A stretch of DNA of 64,000 nucleotides from Corynespora cassiicola (lineage: Eukaryota; Ascomycota; Dothideomycetes; Pleosporales; Corynesporascaceae): contig JAEUWY010000019.1 in assembly GCA_022059125.1 (NCBI GenBank), positions 496,001 through 560,000 on the forward strand, given 5' to 3'. Below are positions 37,666 through 48,846 of the stretch, piece by piece. Position 1 is the stretch's first letter, and every line of letters begins with the position of its first letter. A program made the translations under genes and the position numbers. The notes beneath the pieces were generated by a model that saw only the letters and a list, made by a program, of their open reading frames with translations, ran no database searches and was not told where the DNA came from.

Positions 37666-38819
37666 ATGCTCATCGGACTGTGCGGAGGCAAGCAAATCCC
37701 CACACATGCGGCCCTGATACTGACTATCCCAGGCATCTGCGCTGGCAAGGCCTCGGCCGCCACGTTCCTTGTCGAGGAGCATGGCTTCAAGCGCATACAC
37801 CTTTCACGTGACTCTACTGGCCCTGTAGACGCTGGCTCTAGCGATGCTCCTTACACCTTCTCCCACGTCGATTCGCTTCTCGAATTCGTGACCTTGAGAT
37901 GGAGAGAGCACTGGGTCACTACCGACATCTGGGACGTATCCGTCGTCGATGCTTTGATGCGGAGGCCCTTCTTCCTCTTGGTCAGCATCGACGCCCCCGT
38001 GAGCATACGGTGGAAGAGGTTTACAGACCGATGCGGCGCCAACAAGCTCACCTCACCCTCACTGGAGGAGTTTGTGCTGCGCGATGACGCTCACCTCTAT
38101 GCCCCCGGGACCGGTCTTGCAGCCCTCTTCCAGCGTGCACAGCTTAAACTGCTCAACTCCTGCCCCTCGGTCGGCTCACTGCGATCTGCACTGAAATCTC
38201 TCGACCTTGCCAATGAAGCCCGTCTTCGCCCAACTTGGGACCAGTACTTTATGCGTCTGGCGGATCTGGCCGCTCAAAGAAGCAACTGTATGAAGCGGCG
38301 CGTTGGGTGCGTCATTGTCAGAGACAAGAGAGTCATCAGCACGGGGTACAACGGAACTCCGAGGGGCATGACCAATTGTAACGAAGGAGGCTGTGAGTCG
38401 ATTTTCCAGTGACTAGCTACCCTGATTGACTAAATCTTCCAGGCCCCCGATGTAATGTTGCTTCCAAAGGTGGTGTTGATCTATCTACCTGCCTTTGCCT
38501 GCATGCAGAGGAGAATGCTCTCCTTGAAGCCGGTCGAGACCGCATCCGCGAAAGGTCGATTCTCTACTGTGACACCTGTCCTTGCCTCACCTGCAGCGTC
38601 AAAATCACCCAAGTTGGCATCAGCGAGGTGGTGTACAACCAAAGCTACATGGTCGACACCCAGACTGCAAAGATCTTTGCAGAGAGCGGTGTGCGCCTCC
38701 GCCAGTTTTCGCCTCCTAGCGAAGGTCTGGTGGACCTTTCTTTGCATACCCAGACTAGCTCGATCGGAGATGTCCGTGAGATTCTGAATGACGAAAACTT
38801 TCTCCGATCAACCACTTGA
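37666..38819 (+). CDS. DCD1: deoxycytidylate (dCMP) deaminase
   Basis: Converts dCMP to dUMP, feeding dTMP synthesis. Three exons, join(37666..37687, 37733..38392, 38443..38819), encode 352 residues. The deaminase domain is C-terminal: HAEEN at 248-252 supplies Zn ligand His248 and catalytic Glu250, and PCLTC supplies Zn ligands Cys275 and Cys278. CNVASKGGVDLSTCLCLHAE is typical of the family. The N terminus (MLIGLCGGICAGKAS) has a P-loop-like G-x4-GK motif, as in fungal Dcd1. Intron 1 has a GC donor (GCAAGC) with an ideal CTGAC branch site and CCCAG acceptor. Its 45 nt contain no stop, so the unspliced frame is also open. The splice is supported because joining restores the family's N terminus. 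Convergent with the MFS gene. Confidence 0.94.
37688..37732 (+). other. GC-AG intron, 45 nt, frame-neutral
   Basis: The donor reads AG|GCAAGC, a strong U1 match apart from the C at +2. The branch site CTGAC sits 8 bases before the terminal AG. The intron splits the codon for Gly8 inside the P-loop-like motif of dCMP deaminase. If retained it would insert 15 residues (KQIPTHAALILTIPG) without a stop. Confidence 0.8.
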
Positions 38820-39235
38820 TCATATAGAGGAGAATTTCATGTCCTTGGTTCAAGTACTGTCCAAAATGATGAATCTCGTCTCTGATGAAACCCTCCAGCC
38901 ATATCCAGTCATCCTTTACCTTTTTGGATATTCGATTGCTCGAATGTTCCATTCCACCTTTACTAACAAAATCTGATGTAGAAGTTATCTAAACTCCAGA
39001 GAGCCCGGCCTTTATCAGCAACCCTAACATCAAGTCAAAGATCAGGCAAGCCCAGTTAAATCCCATTAGTGCCGGATGCATCAGGATGATCTCGAACGCT
39101 GCAAAGGTACAGCTCAGAGTACCAGTTACTCAAAGGAAGGGCCAGCTCATACCAAGATGTATCTTGTTGACATTTACAGATCCAAGACTGGTCTACATGG
39201 TACTCTCTCTTGCCCTTCATCTCCTTATTTCCTCT
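38820..39235. terminator. shared 3' flank of convergent dCMP deaminase and MFS genes
   Basis: A 416-bp AT-richer gap between two converging genes, containing both 3'UTRs and polyadenylation regions. No coding sequence is seen. Confidence 0.55.
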
Positions 39236-40989
39236 CTAAAATTCGTACCTGAAGTCGGGGTTTTCCTTATCAGTGAGATCATAAAATGCATAAGAGTGCG
39301 AGATCTTCTCATCCGACTTGCTGAGGTCACTTGTCGATCCTTCTCCCACATTCAGAGCTGCAGCCGCAGCCCTCTTCTTGACGTTCCTCCGCGTCAGAAT
39401 GAGCCGCATGACCACCAGCGTGATGTTGAAGAGCACGTAGATGACGAAATGTGCTGTGAAGGCATTCGAGTACCGCGGCGCGTCCTTTGACTGAAAGACC
39501 TGCGGGGCAGTCATGTTTCCGGCTGCCCAGAAGATAAAAGTGACGGTCAGGGTGGTGGACTTCTTGGTCTGTCCAGCAATGTTGCGCGAGATGAGACTGA
39601 AGACGAGACAGCCCGTGCCGACGAAGAATTGCGTGCAGTAGAAGGCAATGAGGAGGCCGACGCGGGTGGATGGCGTGGGCGGGATCTTGTAGATGATGGC
39701 CGTGCCGATGATTGCAGGACTATTTGCGCAGACTCAATTAGTTTTCTGTTCTGATGCAAATACCAAACAGGAGCTGAGCGGACAGGAAACTCACATGGTC
39801 CATGCATGCATCACAAATGTCGTCTGCTTCGTCTTGGTCGCAAGCCACGCACCACCCACCATGACCAAGATGGTTACGGCACCCTGGGGGATGTTCAAGA
39901 GCTGCGTTTCCAGCGTGGTGAAGCCGAAGCTCTTGATGATTATGTTGGAGAAAACGCCCAAGCCTCCGATGATGAGCGTGGACAGAATCTGCATCATCAC
40001 GAAGATCCAGACCAGGGGGTCGCACAGGGCCTCGACCATCTGGTACTTCTTCCACGTCTTGTTCTGGATGCCCGTCTCGTTAGCTCGTACCCGTTCGACC
40101 ATTAGGCGCTTCTGGTCCTCGTTGAAGCACTTTGCCTTCATGGGCGAGTCGGGGAGGTACCACCCCACGAACAGAGCCCAGGCGCACGTCGCGACGCCGA
40201 GCACCATGAACAGCAGCTGCCACGGCTTCATGAGGTCTCCGTGGTAGTGCGAGGTGCCGTATGCGAGAAGGCCGCCAATCTATCGTGCATTGCGGTCAGT
40301 GGCCGCCTTCTTCGACTACGAAGAAATAACAGAAAAATCCCTTACCATTTGTACGACACCTTGCATGCAGTACCAGAGCGATGTCAGGATGATTTGCTCC
40401 TGCTTGGTGTACCACATTCCCGTCATGATGATGAAGGCGGGCTGCACGCAGCTCTCGAACATTCCCAGCAGGAAGCGCACCACCATGAGGGAAGCGAAAT
40501 TGTGCGCAGCGGCCGAGCATGCGACGACGCAGCCCCAGCAAAAGATGTTGGCTGCGAGGTACTTGGCCACGGGTAGCTTCTGCAGGAGGAAGTTGGTGGG
40601 GTATTCGCCGAAGAGAACGCCCATATACAGAATCGTCCCCAGCCACGAGTAGTGGTTGCTGCCCAGGTTGGCGTCCTTTTGGATGCCCATGATGGACGCG
40701 AAGTTGAGCGTGCCCTTGTCGAGGGACTGGCAAAAATACGTGCCCAGCATTACGACGAGCACTCTCTTGTTCACGATCCAGAAGAGCTTCTTGTTGGTCG
40801 CTTCATCAATGTACACGGCCGAGTTGCCTGCGTACTGTTTGGTCTGGAGTCTCTTGAGCGCAATCTTCACGGCGGGGAGAGTAATGGAAATCAAACCTCG
40901 TCATCCGCTGCATGCTGTTTATCATGGCCTCCGTGAAATTCGACTTGTGCCGTCTCAATCGCCTCGGACTGCTTGTTGATGTCTGCCAT
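39236..40989 (-). CDS. MFS transporter, Dal5-like anion:cation symporter family
   Basis: A plasma-membrane major-facilitator transporter of about 519 residues. Four exons, complement(39236..39719, 39795..40279, 40346..40843, 40897..40989), start at MADINKQSEAIETAQVEFHG. Signatures of the allantoate/nicotinate (ACS, Dal5/Tna1) group include GTYFCQSLDKGTLNFASIMG in TM1, SWLGTILYMGVLFGEYPTNF in TM2 and RFLLGMFESCVQPAF in TM4, with about 12 hydrophobic segments overall. The central loop carries KTWKKYQMVEALCDPLVW. The first intron's acceptor is ambiguous: CCAG before 40843 (53 nt) or CAAG before 40852 (44 nt); both keep frame and change only three residues in the cytosolic N-terminal tail. Family members move small organic anions, fitting import of the uronate released by the GH88 neighbour, but the substrate is inferred. 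Confidence 0.9.
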
Positions 40990-41246
40990 GGTTCGCAAAA
41001 CAGGTCTCGAGAAAGGTTTTCCCTTCTACAAAGCTGGCTTCTGTTTTCGCGGGGCAGGGCGGGGCGGGGCGTAGTGTCTGTAGATCCTACTCAATCGTGT
41101 CCCATCAAAGACCCTTTTAAACATCAAAACAAATGCCTTTGCCGAAATCCTCGGGTTCGTATGCTTCCAAGTTTGCCCCGTGGGGAGCTGTAGTCATTCC
41201 ACCCTCCATACGGTTTCCCCGCAATCCTCGAGGTAGCGCCGGGGGC

Positions 41247-41253
41247 CGGTCCG
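41247..41253. promoter_or_regulatory. candidate Zn2Cys6 site CGG-T-CCG (MFS promoter)
   Basis: Inverted CGG/CCG triplets with one-base spacing, about 260 bp upstream of the MFS start. The same 7-mer, read on the other strand, lies upstream of the SDR gene at 50675-50681. Confidence 0.4.
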
Positions 41254-42532
41254 CCACATTGCCCGATCGCCGGTCGCGATCGCTTTTCTTGGTTTTTTGG
41301 TGTTTTCGGAAACAGTAACCCCGTTTGGAGGAAGTGAATCTATATTTTCTCCGGGAATGTTTTAACCGCTGATTCATCTGAGACATTTCGTTTGGTGCAT
41401 GGATGGGCCTAGCAGAGAGGTGGGAAGGATGTTATTACTCTTATCATCATCGACATAACAGGGGTACCGTCTCAAAGTCTGGCTTCCTCGCCTCTACTAC
41501 TCTTTAATCTGACCACGGCGTGAGGTCATAATTTGGCAACCATATCCATGTCATGTTTTGGATATGCAAGCGATTGAGTGCTGTACGGTTTGATTGGTAA
41601 GGGACAGCCGTGTGATGCCGAATAAAGCAATCGCAAACCCTATATCAAGCTGAGCAGCGGTAGTTTACATAAGCTATGAGTCTATAGTTGCTCTCTATAT
41701 AGCTGCGTACGTGTTCCTTCTTCATTTAATATCCTTCTAGGTGTTGATGGATAGGTTTCATCCCTGTGGATGCATAGCATGTGATAGAACTGCCTGTTCA
41801 ATATTTTCAGGAAAAATGAATGGGTCTCACATTAAAAAAAAGGGTGATCATAAGGAATAGGACGTAACCCAGATTGGGCTCCTTCACTCTTTAGTAGTGC
41901 TCCAAAGTTTCGAAATGAAATCCAAGAAGGTGGTTCAGACCAAACCATAATAGTGAGATACTTTCTCCATGAGCAGGATCTAGGAAACTACAACTATTGT
42001 ACATAATCTTAAATGTGAGAGCTCATATACCTTGCAATAGCCTGAGAAATCTTTCAATGTTTCTCTAAGCTGAGACCTCTCCATTATTTCAATCCACGGG
42101 GTCTTATACTTGTGCTGTTACCTACGCTTTCTGTGTCCCTGGGCCTTGTTAGGGGTAACCCATGTGTGTCTGTTCTACGATTTTGGGCCCCGGTCCGTGT
42201 GTGATTTTTCTTATCCAATATTAATACTTGTGCTTACGCAAAATGAAACCAGATTTCCTAGAAATAATCCACAGCAATAGAAGACGGCCATAGTACTGAT
42301 GGTATCCTTTATAGAAGCGAAAGTAATATTCAGCATTTACTGTAAATGTAGCGTCGCTGGAGTAAGAGAAAAGTGACTATGGCTGTAATTTTATGAGATA
42401 AATACTGTTTTATTTTCCTTGGCTCCGTAAAAAGCCCCACATAAACTGAAGATCGATGTGGTAGAAAGCTTATTTTCACTTTTCTGGTTGGGAGTTTAGG
42501 AGCGTCGGAGCGAACCCCGCTACTTAGCCCGA

Positions 42533-42542
42533 GGTCCGGACC
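42533..42542. promoter_or_regulatory. GGTCCGGACC palindrome (AKR promoter)
   Basis: A perfect 10-bp palindrome about 146 bp upstream of the aldo/keto reductase ATG. It shares the GGTCCG half with the MFS and SDR promoter elements. Binding by the neighbouring Zn2Cys6 protein is inferred. Confidence 0.45.
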
Positions 42543-42687
42543 TATCCACACGACTGCGCAATGTGCCGCGGGGCAACGGCAGGGGGGCAGCCGCCTCGAG
42601 TATCGAGAAGCCATATCCACGGATCATATATGAGACTCGGATACCTGATATGCGCCCAGTTCGCGAAACGGTAATATCCAAAAAGAA

Positions 42688-43830
42688 ATGGAGTATACAA
42701 GGTGCGGGGGCACGGAACTCATGTAATCCTTTCGTGGATTTTGTGCTGATAATCGGCAGGTTGGGGACTTCGGGGCTCTATGTCTCCAAAGTCATTCTAG
42801 GCTGCGCAGGTTTTGGTTCGCAACGATGGCAACAATGGGTGCTGGAAGAGGACCAGGCGCTGCCGCTTCTTGAACACGCGTTCAAAATGGGTATTAATAC
42901 TTGGGATACGGTGTGTATGCTTCCAGAAGCTCGCAATAAGGTATACCCGGGAGCCCACTGACGCTTGTACAGGCCGATGCGTATTCCAATGGCCGCTCCG
43001 AAGAAATCGTCGGGAAAGCGCTCAAGACATACAACATTCCACGAGAGAAAGTGGTCATCATGACCAAAATCTTCTACGCTTTGGATCCCGAGGGCCAGAC
43101 AGCCATTTCAAACAACATGACCAAGACCAAGCAAAATCTTGTCAATCGTGTTGGTCTTTCCCGGAAGCATGTCCTTGCTGCTGTAGCGGAAAGCGTTGCC
43201 CGGCTGGGCACCTACATTGATGTGCTGCAGATCCACAGACTAGATCGTGACTGCAATCCAGCCGAAATCATGCGCGCATTGAATGATGTCGTGGAGGCAG
43301 GGCATGTCAGATATCTGGGCGCAAGCTCCATGGCGGCCTGGGAGTTCCAAAAGCTGCAATACATTGCCGAGCGGCATGGCTGGCACCGCTTTGTGAGCAT
43401 GCAAAACTACTACAACATCTTGTATCGTGAGGAGGAGAGAGAGATGATTCCTCTATGTCGCGATCTGGGCGTGGGCATTGTACCGTGGAGTCCGTTGGCA
43501 CGTGGTGTGCTGGCTCACCCTTGGGATGATCGCAGTAGCAAGCGCGAGCAGACTGACAAATTGCTGCAAAATATGGTCAGGGCTGGGGGGAAGGAGAGCC
43601 AAGTTGATGAGCAAATAGTTAGCAGAGTTCAGGTGATTGCTGAAAAACGAGGGGTCAAGATGTCCACTGTTGGTTTGGCCTGGTGCTTGCACAAGGAAGT
43701 CTATCCTATCGCCGGCCTGTCATCAAAAGAGAGGATTGATCAAGCTGTCGAATCACTTGCATTTAAGTTGACAGAAGAAGATTTGACTTTCATAGAAGAA
43801 CTCTACGAGCCCAAGAATGTTACTTATTAG
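42688..43830 (+). CDS. aldo/keto reductase
   Basis: An NAD(P)H-dependent aldo/keto reductase of 340 residues, from join(42688..42701, 42760..42910, 42973..43830). The tiny first exon (14 nt) gives MEYTRLGTSGLYVSKVILGC, the family's normal N terminus. The catalytic tetrad is visible: Asp54 and Tyr59 (DTADAYS), Lys87 (VIMTKIF) and His143 (DVLQIHRLD). The cofactor-binding end IAGLSSKERIDQAVESLAF is intact. It is closest in style to fungal versiconal-hemiacetal-acetate-reductase-like and L-galactose-dehydrogenase-like AKRs. It sits in a group with a GH88 hydrolase, an SDR and an MFS transporter, which suggests a role in sugar-acid reduction, an inference. It is not an aflatoxin-type cluster: no polyketide synthase is present. 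Confidence 0.93.
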
Positions 43831-44382
43831 CGAATAAGCTGCTTAGGCACCCTCTTGCTATGTATTGAGGCCATAATTAGAGTTGGAGATCCCTAGTATA
43901 CAGCTGAAAATCAATAAGATGCAAAATTTCCAATGTACAATAATCATTCATCAATCGACTGTAAAGATTAGAACATGATCTATGCAACTATGCAATCATG
44001 CAATCATGTCTACCACCCCTCCCTGCCATTCCAATAATCAGATTTCCTGATGGAAGCGTTGAACCCGAAGTCACTTCCGCGCAAGGATCACGCGACAGCG
44101 GGTTGATAATGCCTGACTTTTGGATATGGCGGGATAGGTTTGTGCCGGAGGCGCGTGCCCTCGCGGCATTTACTGCCATGTTTGCCCGGTCTATGATTTT
44201 CGCTGATACCGGCGTCCGGCCCGGGAACTTTTCCGTCCGCCGCCTCCGTTGGTAAAGCGAACCTAGAATACGTTTAGAGTTACATCGTGTGAAGACTTAT
44301 GAGCCAGCTTATCTGAGAAAATCGATATAGATTTCTTTCTTTCTCTTCAACTGGACACAGTATTTTCCATCTCCCCATCACT
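43831..44382. promoter_or_regulatory. AKR 3' flank and GH88 promoter
   Basis: The last 200 bp are rich in CCG/CGG triplets: GTCCGG at 44214-44219 and CGTCCG at 44234-44239, about 150-170 bp before the GH88 ATG, resembling the elements upstream of the neighbouring genes. A short frame with an ATG at 43998 has no domain and lies in this promoter, so I do not call it a gene. An imperfect TGCAATCA repeat occurs at 43983-44007. Confidence 0.45.
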
Positions 44383-46108
44383 ATGACACGGACAGCGTAC
44401 ATTCAGTCTACGGAAATCAGCCGCAAGCGTCTCCGGAGTGACTATGCTGAAGCAGAAGCTATAAAGGAGTCTCTTCCAAATCTATCAGAAGACGGAAGCC
44501 CATCCTCTGTAGGTTAGCCCAGAGCAAGTCCACGACTAGATCGAGCTAACATTGTATAAGGTGCCCAATCATGTCGCAGGGTGGAAATTTGACACTAGAG
44601 TCCCTGACTTCCTCGATCAACATTCGGATGTGTTGAAAAAACTATACTCCCAGTCTGTCGAAGGGAAGCTGTGGAGCATTGCAGCAAAAGGGTTGGCCAG
44701 GGTAAGAGCGTCTCTGAGTGGCAACGAGGAGATCACAAGCTGATGATACTAGCCTTCTCCACCCGTCCTCTTCCCCGAGTACACAAAACCCGGAGGCGTG
44801 GAGTATGTATATCGGGAACTGGAATTTTGGACCTCGGGCTTCTTTCCGGGTAGCCTTCATGCTCTCCTCGAGCGAAGAAGGAAGTACCGGCACTTGACTA
44901 GTCCGTCTTTTGGGGCGACGGAAAACGTGCATGAACTTCAGCTAGAGTAAGTCCCAAAGAATAGCATTGTTGCATATTCCTGACATGATATCGTAGGTTT
45001 GCATGCAAATACTGGACTGAGAACTTGCATCAAAATGCACTGCTTGGTACAACCCACGACCTTGGCTTCATGATAATGCCATGGGCCAAGCTTGCTTACG
45101 AGCTGAATCACGACCTTCGAGCTTTGCAAACAATAAAGACCACCGCCGACACTCTCTTCTCTCGATTCAACTCCAACATGGGTTGCATACGTTCTTGGGA
45201 CAAATGTGTGACTAAGAAGTATAACTTCTACGACCTCGACACAGACTACATGGTCATCATCGTGAGTTTTTGGAAGGGAAAAAAAGAGCATAAGGTTCAT
45301 ACTAATGTGATTAAAGGACAACATGATGAACTTGGATCTATTGTTCTACGCGGCGGCAAAAACAAGCAACGTCGAGATGCATCAAGCGGCAGTAGAACAT
45401 GCCCGCACCACGGCCAAGACGCACGTCCGTCCAGACGGATCCACAACACACTTGATCGTACTCGACCCTCAGACTGGTAATGTGAAGCATCGCCTCACAA
45501 ACCAAGGTTATTCGCACACCTCGTGCTGGGCTCGCGGGCAATCGTGGGGCATTGCCGGCTTCGCAGAAACCTTCCTTTGGACGCGTGAGCCAGAATTCCT
45601 GGAGACAGCTCGCAAGTGCGCCGATTATTTCCTCGACCGCCTTCCCGAGTCTGGTATCGTGCCCTGGGATTTCGACGCACTGGAGGTCGAGGGGGCACCG
45701 CAGCCCCCCGACACGAGTGCGGCCATGATTGCCTCGTACGGAATGCTTTTGATCCACCAAGCCCTCAATTCTTTGGGACAGAGCTCGCACTACCTCATGG
45801 AAGCGCTGAGGATCATACGGGCGGTCTGCACTGACCACGTCAACCCAGCGGCACAGTTCGGGGTGACACGACACGTCGTCGAGACGGTCGAGCACGGAGC
45901 CACCGAAGAAACCAGCCTCCGTGTAGAAGTCGGAGCTGGTGAGACGATTCTCAATGGAGCGACAATCAACAACTACGAATTCGCGCCTCGCCGATGGGCT
46001 AATCATGGCCTCGTGTATGCAGACTACTATTTCCTACTTGTAGGGAACAAATTGTTGGAAATGGGTATCGGGTCGCATGTTCTGAAAGAATGTAGAGCTG
46101 GTTTGTGA
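44383..46108 (+). CDS. GH88 unsaturated glucuronyl hydrolase
   Basis: Hydrates and cleaves the 4,5-unsaturated uronic acid left at oligosaccharide ends by polysaccharide lyases, releasing 4-deoxy-5-keto-uronate. Five exons, join(44383..44508, 44561..44701, 44753..44946, 44997..45261, 45317..46108), give 505 residues; all four introns are 50-55 nt. The (alpha/alpha)6-barrel signatures are clear: EFWTSGFFPGSLHALLERRR, THDLGFMIMPW, IIDNMMNLDLLFYAA, TSCWARGQSWGIAGF and EFAPRRWANHGLVYADYYF. By analogy with Bacillus UGL (Asp88/Asp149) the catalytic aspartates are Asp175 and Asp243. There is no signal peptide, so it should be intracellular and need imported oligosaccharide. Its stop is 79 bp from that of the Zn2Cys6 gene, which converges on it. 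Confidence 0.94.
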
Positions 46109-46187
46109 TAGAATATACATGTTTAGAGCACAAAGTGTTGCCCTATTTTCCCAGTCTCATGTGTCGCACTCTTTCTCCCGTAGGCGC
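46109..46187. terminator. 79-bp convergent gap, GH88 / Zn2Cys6 gene
   Basis: The two stop codons face each other 79 bp apart, so the 3'UTRs almost certainly overlap. Antisense pairing of the transcripts is possible. No other feature is seen. Confidence 0.6.
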
Positions 46188-48846
46188 TCAAGCAGGATGT
46201 GAAAATTTGCTTACGCGCTGATTCGGAAGAAAAGAATAGTCAAGGAACGAGTTCAAGTGTTCAAATCCAACATCTCCGTCCAGAGGCATTACAGGTGGCA
46301 CAGCCATAGCATCGCCATTCTGATTGTTGAATCCATTCACAACGTTTAGGTGGTCCAGGTTGGGGGAAGGCATTGCAGTCTGATTGTTACTCGCCGGCTG
46401 TGCCTGAAAAGCAAGTGGTAAGGGAGGGAATGCGAGTGTAATGCTGTCTGGTGTTGCGCCTTGGTCGGCTGGCTGGATTTCACCAAAGTTTGCCATACCG
46501 TTGTGTGACATGTCGGCCGGGGCAGTACCTCCAGGCATGTTTTTGGGCTCACTTTGAGTCTGCACAACCGACAGAGATTGGTCCTCGGAATATGCCGCTT
46601 GGCGTATGTCCAACGTATTAGGGCCCAGCTGTCGAGCTTGATTTAGTCGCAGGGCGAATTTGGAAGCGAGATTGTCGCCAGCGTTTGAATGGGCTCCATT
46701 CCATCGAACTGCCATTTCCCAAAGACTGTTGATTAATGTATCAAATTCCCGTGGCAAGGGAGTATCGTAGTAGAAAGAGTGTGCAACAAACATGCGCCCA
46801 CAAATGAACAAACAAAAGGCAAATTGTGGGTTGGTAAGAACATGTGTGTTTCGCAGGAATTCTTCTGCAATGATGGATACTTCAACCGCCGCTGCCATGC
46901 AAGTTTCGGCGCTTGAAGCCGAGGGTAATTTTATGGGTACGGTTTGCCATTCTGGAGAAGGATATGCAATGCCTTGATGCAGGAGCACAACAGCAGTATT
47001 GTGAGTGATGTGAGCCAAAGTAAGATTCGGGTCCATGTTGCCGTCGTCATTGAGGGCGCAAGCTTCCCGCCATCGCTCTGGTAGGAATATTTTCCATCTG
47101 TTAAATGAGTCAGCAGGAAGCATTTTTGATCCATCATAGTCGTGACTTACTGAACAAGACGTAGATCTAGCTGCTTGAATCGCATCAGCCAGAGCTGTAC
47201 ATCGTGTGCTTTGGCAACGTCAACCGCTTGTTGCAGGAAAAAAGACGTGACAAGGCTTAAGCTTTCGGTAGCCTCAATACAATATGCAAACCCTCCAAGC
47301 GAAGCTTGATCTGCCGTTTCTGGCCTTGCACTCGGGAGCACATTTCCTGCATTTCCTGGAGGATCCGATACACCAAAGTATGGTGTAGGCGTATGCAACG
47401 GTTTTCCTTCCTCCCAAAGTGCCCCTTCGCATGGGAGCCGCCTTTTAACATCGGCGCTCGTAAGGCACACATTCCAGCCAGTCGCAATGCTACAGAACCG
47501 GTCCATCAAGAAAATGCTGTGATTCCTTTGTCAACTGCGAATATCTTTTCGGGATTGAAGGACTTGCTTACTTCCAAAAGACTCTGCGGCGCTCTTCTAC
47601 CTCGCTCCAGCTTCTGCAAGGTCGCAGAAAGGCCATACGTTTGACAAGCACCTGTGTATCTTTGGGAACTGGAGATTGTCCCTCATCTTCCACACTCAAC
47701 TGCAATTGCTCCACACTCCTTGCCATGCTTCCAACTATTGACTAATGACAGAATTAGTACAGACGCTGCTAGTAATGCAATGGTCCTTACCCATGCGGAA
47801 GGACCTCGGCCACTTCCAATCTGTTAAAGATCTGTCAGCGCTTCATGTTTCATTAATTAATTGGCAAGACATACAGTATCAAAGGCACATATAATTGAAG
47901 CTTGGAGGTTTTCAACTGAGAATGACTCCATGCTCTGAAGTATTACAGCTTGACGGTTAGACTTTGCCAAACGCAACCGAGCCTCTGGATCTCCAAGCCG
48001 GGCATCGTCAGAGAAGCGAACGCACAAAGAAGTTATGGCTCGCAAGATTGTAGCCACTTTCTTCCTCTCATCAGGAATTGCCATTTGTCTTCGAAACTGG
48101 CGCACGTGTAGGATTGGTATCCATGGATGAACGCGGGTGAAGTATATCTCGACCAAGGAGTCTGTCAGATCTTGAGCGAGCAGCTCTTCCTCTGTTGGTT
48201 TCAACCCTGGTCCTGGTGCAGATATAAAATGAGGAGGAGTCTCTACCCTACGTCGCTTGTTCCCGTCGCATGCGCTCGGCGTAGATAGTTCGTCGCCATT
48301 TCGCTTGCGGCCGAGGGAGTCGAGCGTTTCTTTGAGCTGGTTTGTACATTCGGAAAGATTACTGGACGACGGTGAATGGCGAGAGCTGTGGTCATTGATT
48401 GCGTCCAAACAACGCCATACTTGCTGCCAAAGCATTCCCTGCCCAAGAAACATGTTCTCGAGCGAATCTATGGCCATTCTGTTAGGCTGAAAGCATTTTG
48501 AGGGGGTAACATGTACAACTCACCCACTCGCCGATTGAGCCTGTCAATGGCCCCGGCTTTCATGCCAGGTTTGCCTTTTCTCTCGTCGTACACGCAAGTA
48601 ATGTCTTCACACGGTCAGTTCGGTAAAAGCAACGTTCAGTCTAAGCGAGGGCACACTGTTCTTGATGCAATGGGAACAAGGCTGTTGTCGTGAGCATTTT
48701 GCCTTCTTTTTGCGACACGCCTGGCAAGCTGGGCCTTCCTCTCGTCCCGATTGCTTTGAACCTTTGCTGCCAGGATTTTCGTCGCGCGAAATCTCATCTT
48801 CACCCAGATCGGACCCCTCGTGGTCAAGAGAGTCAATGAAATCCAT
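46188..48846 (-). CDS. Zn2Cys6 fungal transcription factor
   Basis: A nuclear binuclear-zinc-cluster activator of 779 residues. Seven exons: complement(46188..47097, 47151..47516, 47572..47741, 47791..47820, 47875..48467, 48524..48604, 48657..48846). All introns are 49-56 nt and one exon has only 30 nt. The zinc cluster is Cys41, 44, 51, 57, 60 and 67 (C-x2-C-x6-C-x5-C-x2-C-x6-C), completed only after splicing intron 1. A basic linker and short coil (GMKAGAIDRLNRRVDSLENM) follow. The fungal_trans middle-homology domain starts near 175 (TDSLVEIYFTRVHPWIPILH) and continues to about 500, including RSWSEVEERRRVFWNIFLMD. The C-terminal third is Gln/Asn/Pro-rich, a likely activation region. It sits between GH88 and the SDR, so it is the natural candidate regulator of this group. 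Confidence 0.93.

Larger units (their letters stand above)
40990..42687. promoter_or_regulatory. divergent MFS / aldo-keto reductase intergenic region
   Basis: A 1.7-kb region between divergent start codons. 41300-42480 is clearly AT-rich and carries no gene. The MFS-proximal side has a GC-rich block at 41221-41285 with CGGTCCG at 41247-41253. The reductase-proximal side has the 10-bp perfect palindrome GGTCCGGACC at 42533-42542, about 146 bp before the reductase ATG. Both look like zinc-cluster binding sites. Confidence 0.5.

Noticed and set aside
42688..43830. AKR resemblance to an aflatoxin-pathway reductase, suggesting a mycotoxin cluster
   Set aside because: No polyketide synthase, fatty-acid synthase or other pathway gene is nearby; AKRs of this type are widespread in primary metabolism.
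43998..44255. 85-codon ATG-led frame between the AKR and GH88 genes
   Set aside because: No domain; it lies in the GH88 promoter, and its codons follow the CCG-rich regulatory block rather than coding bias.
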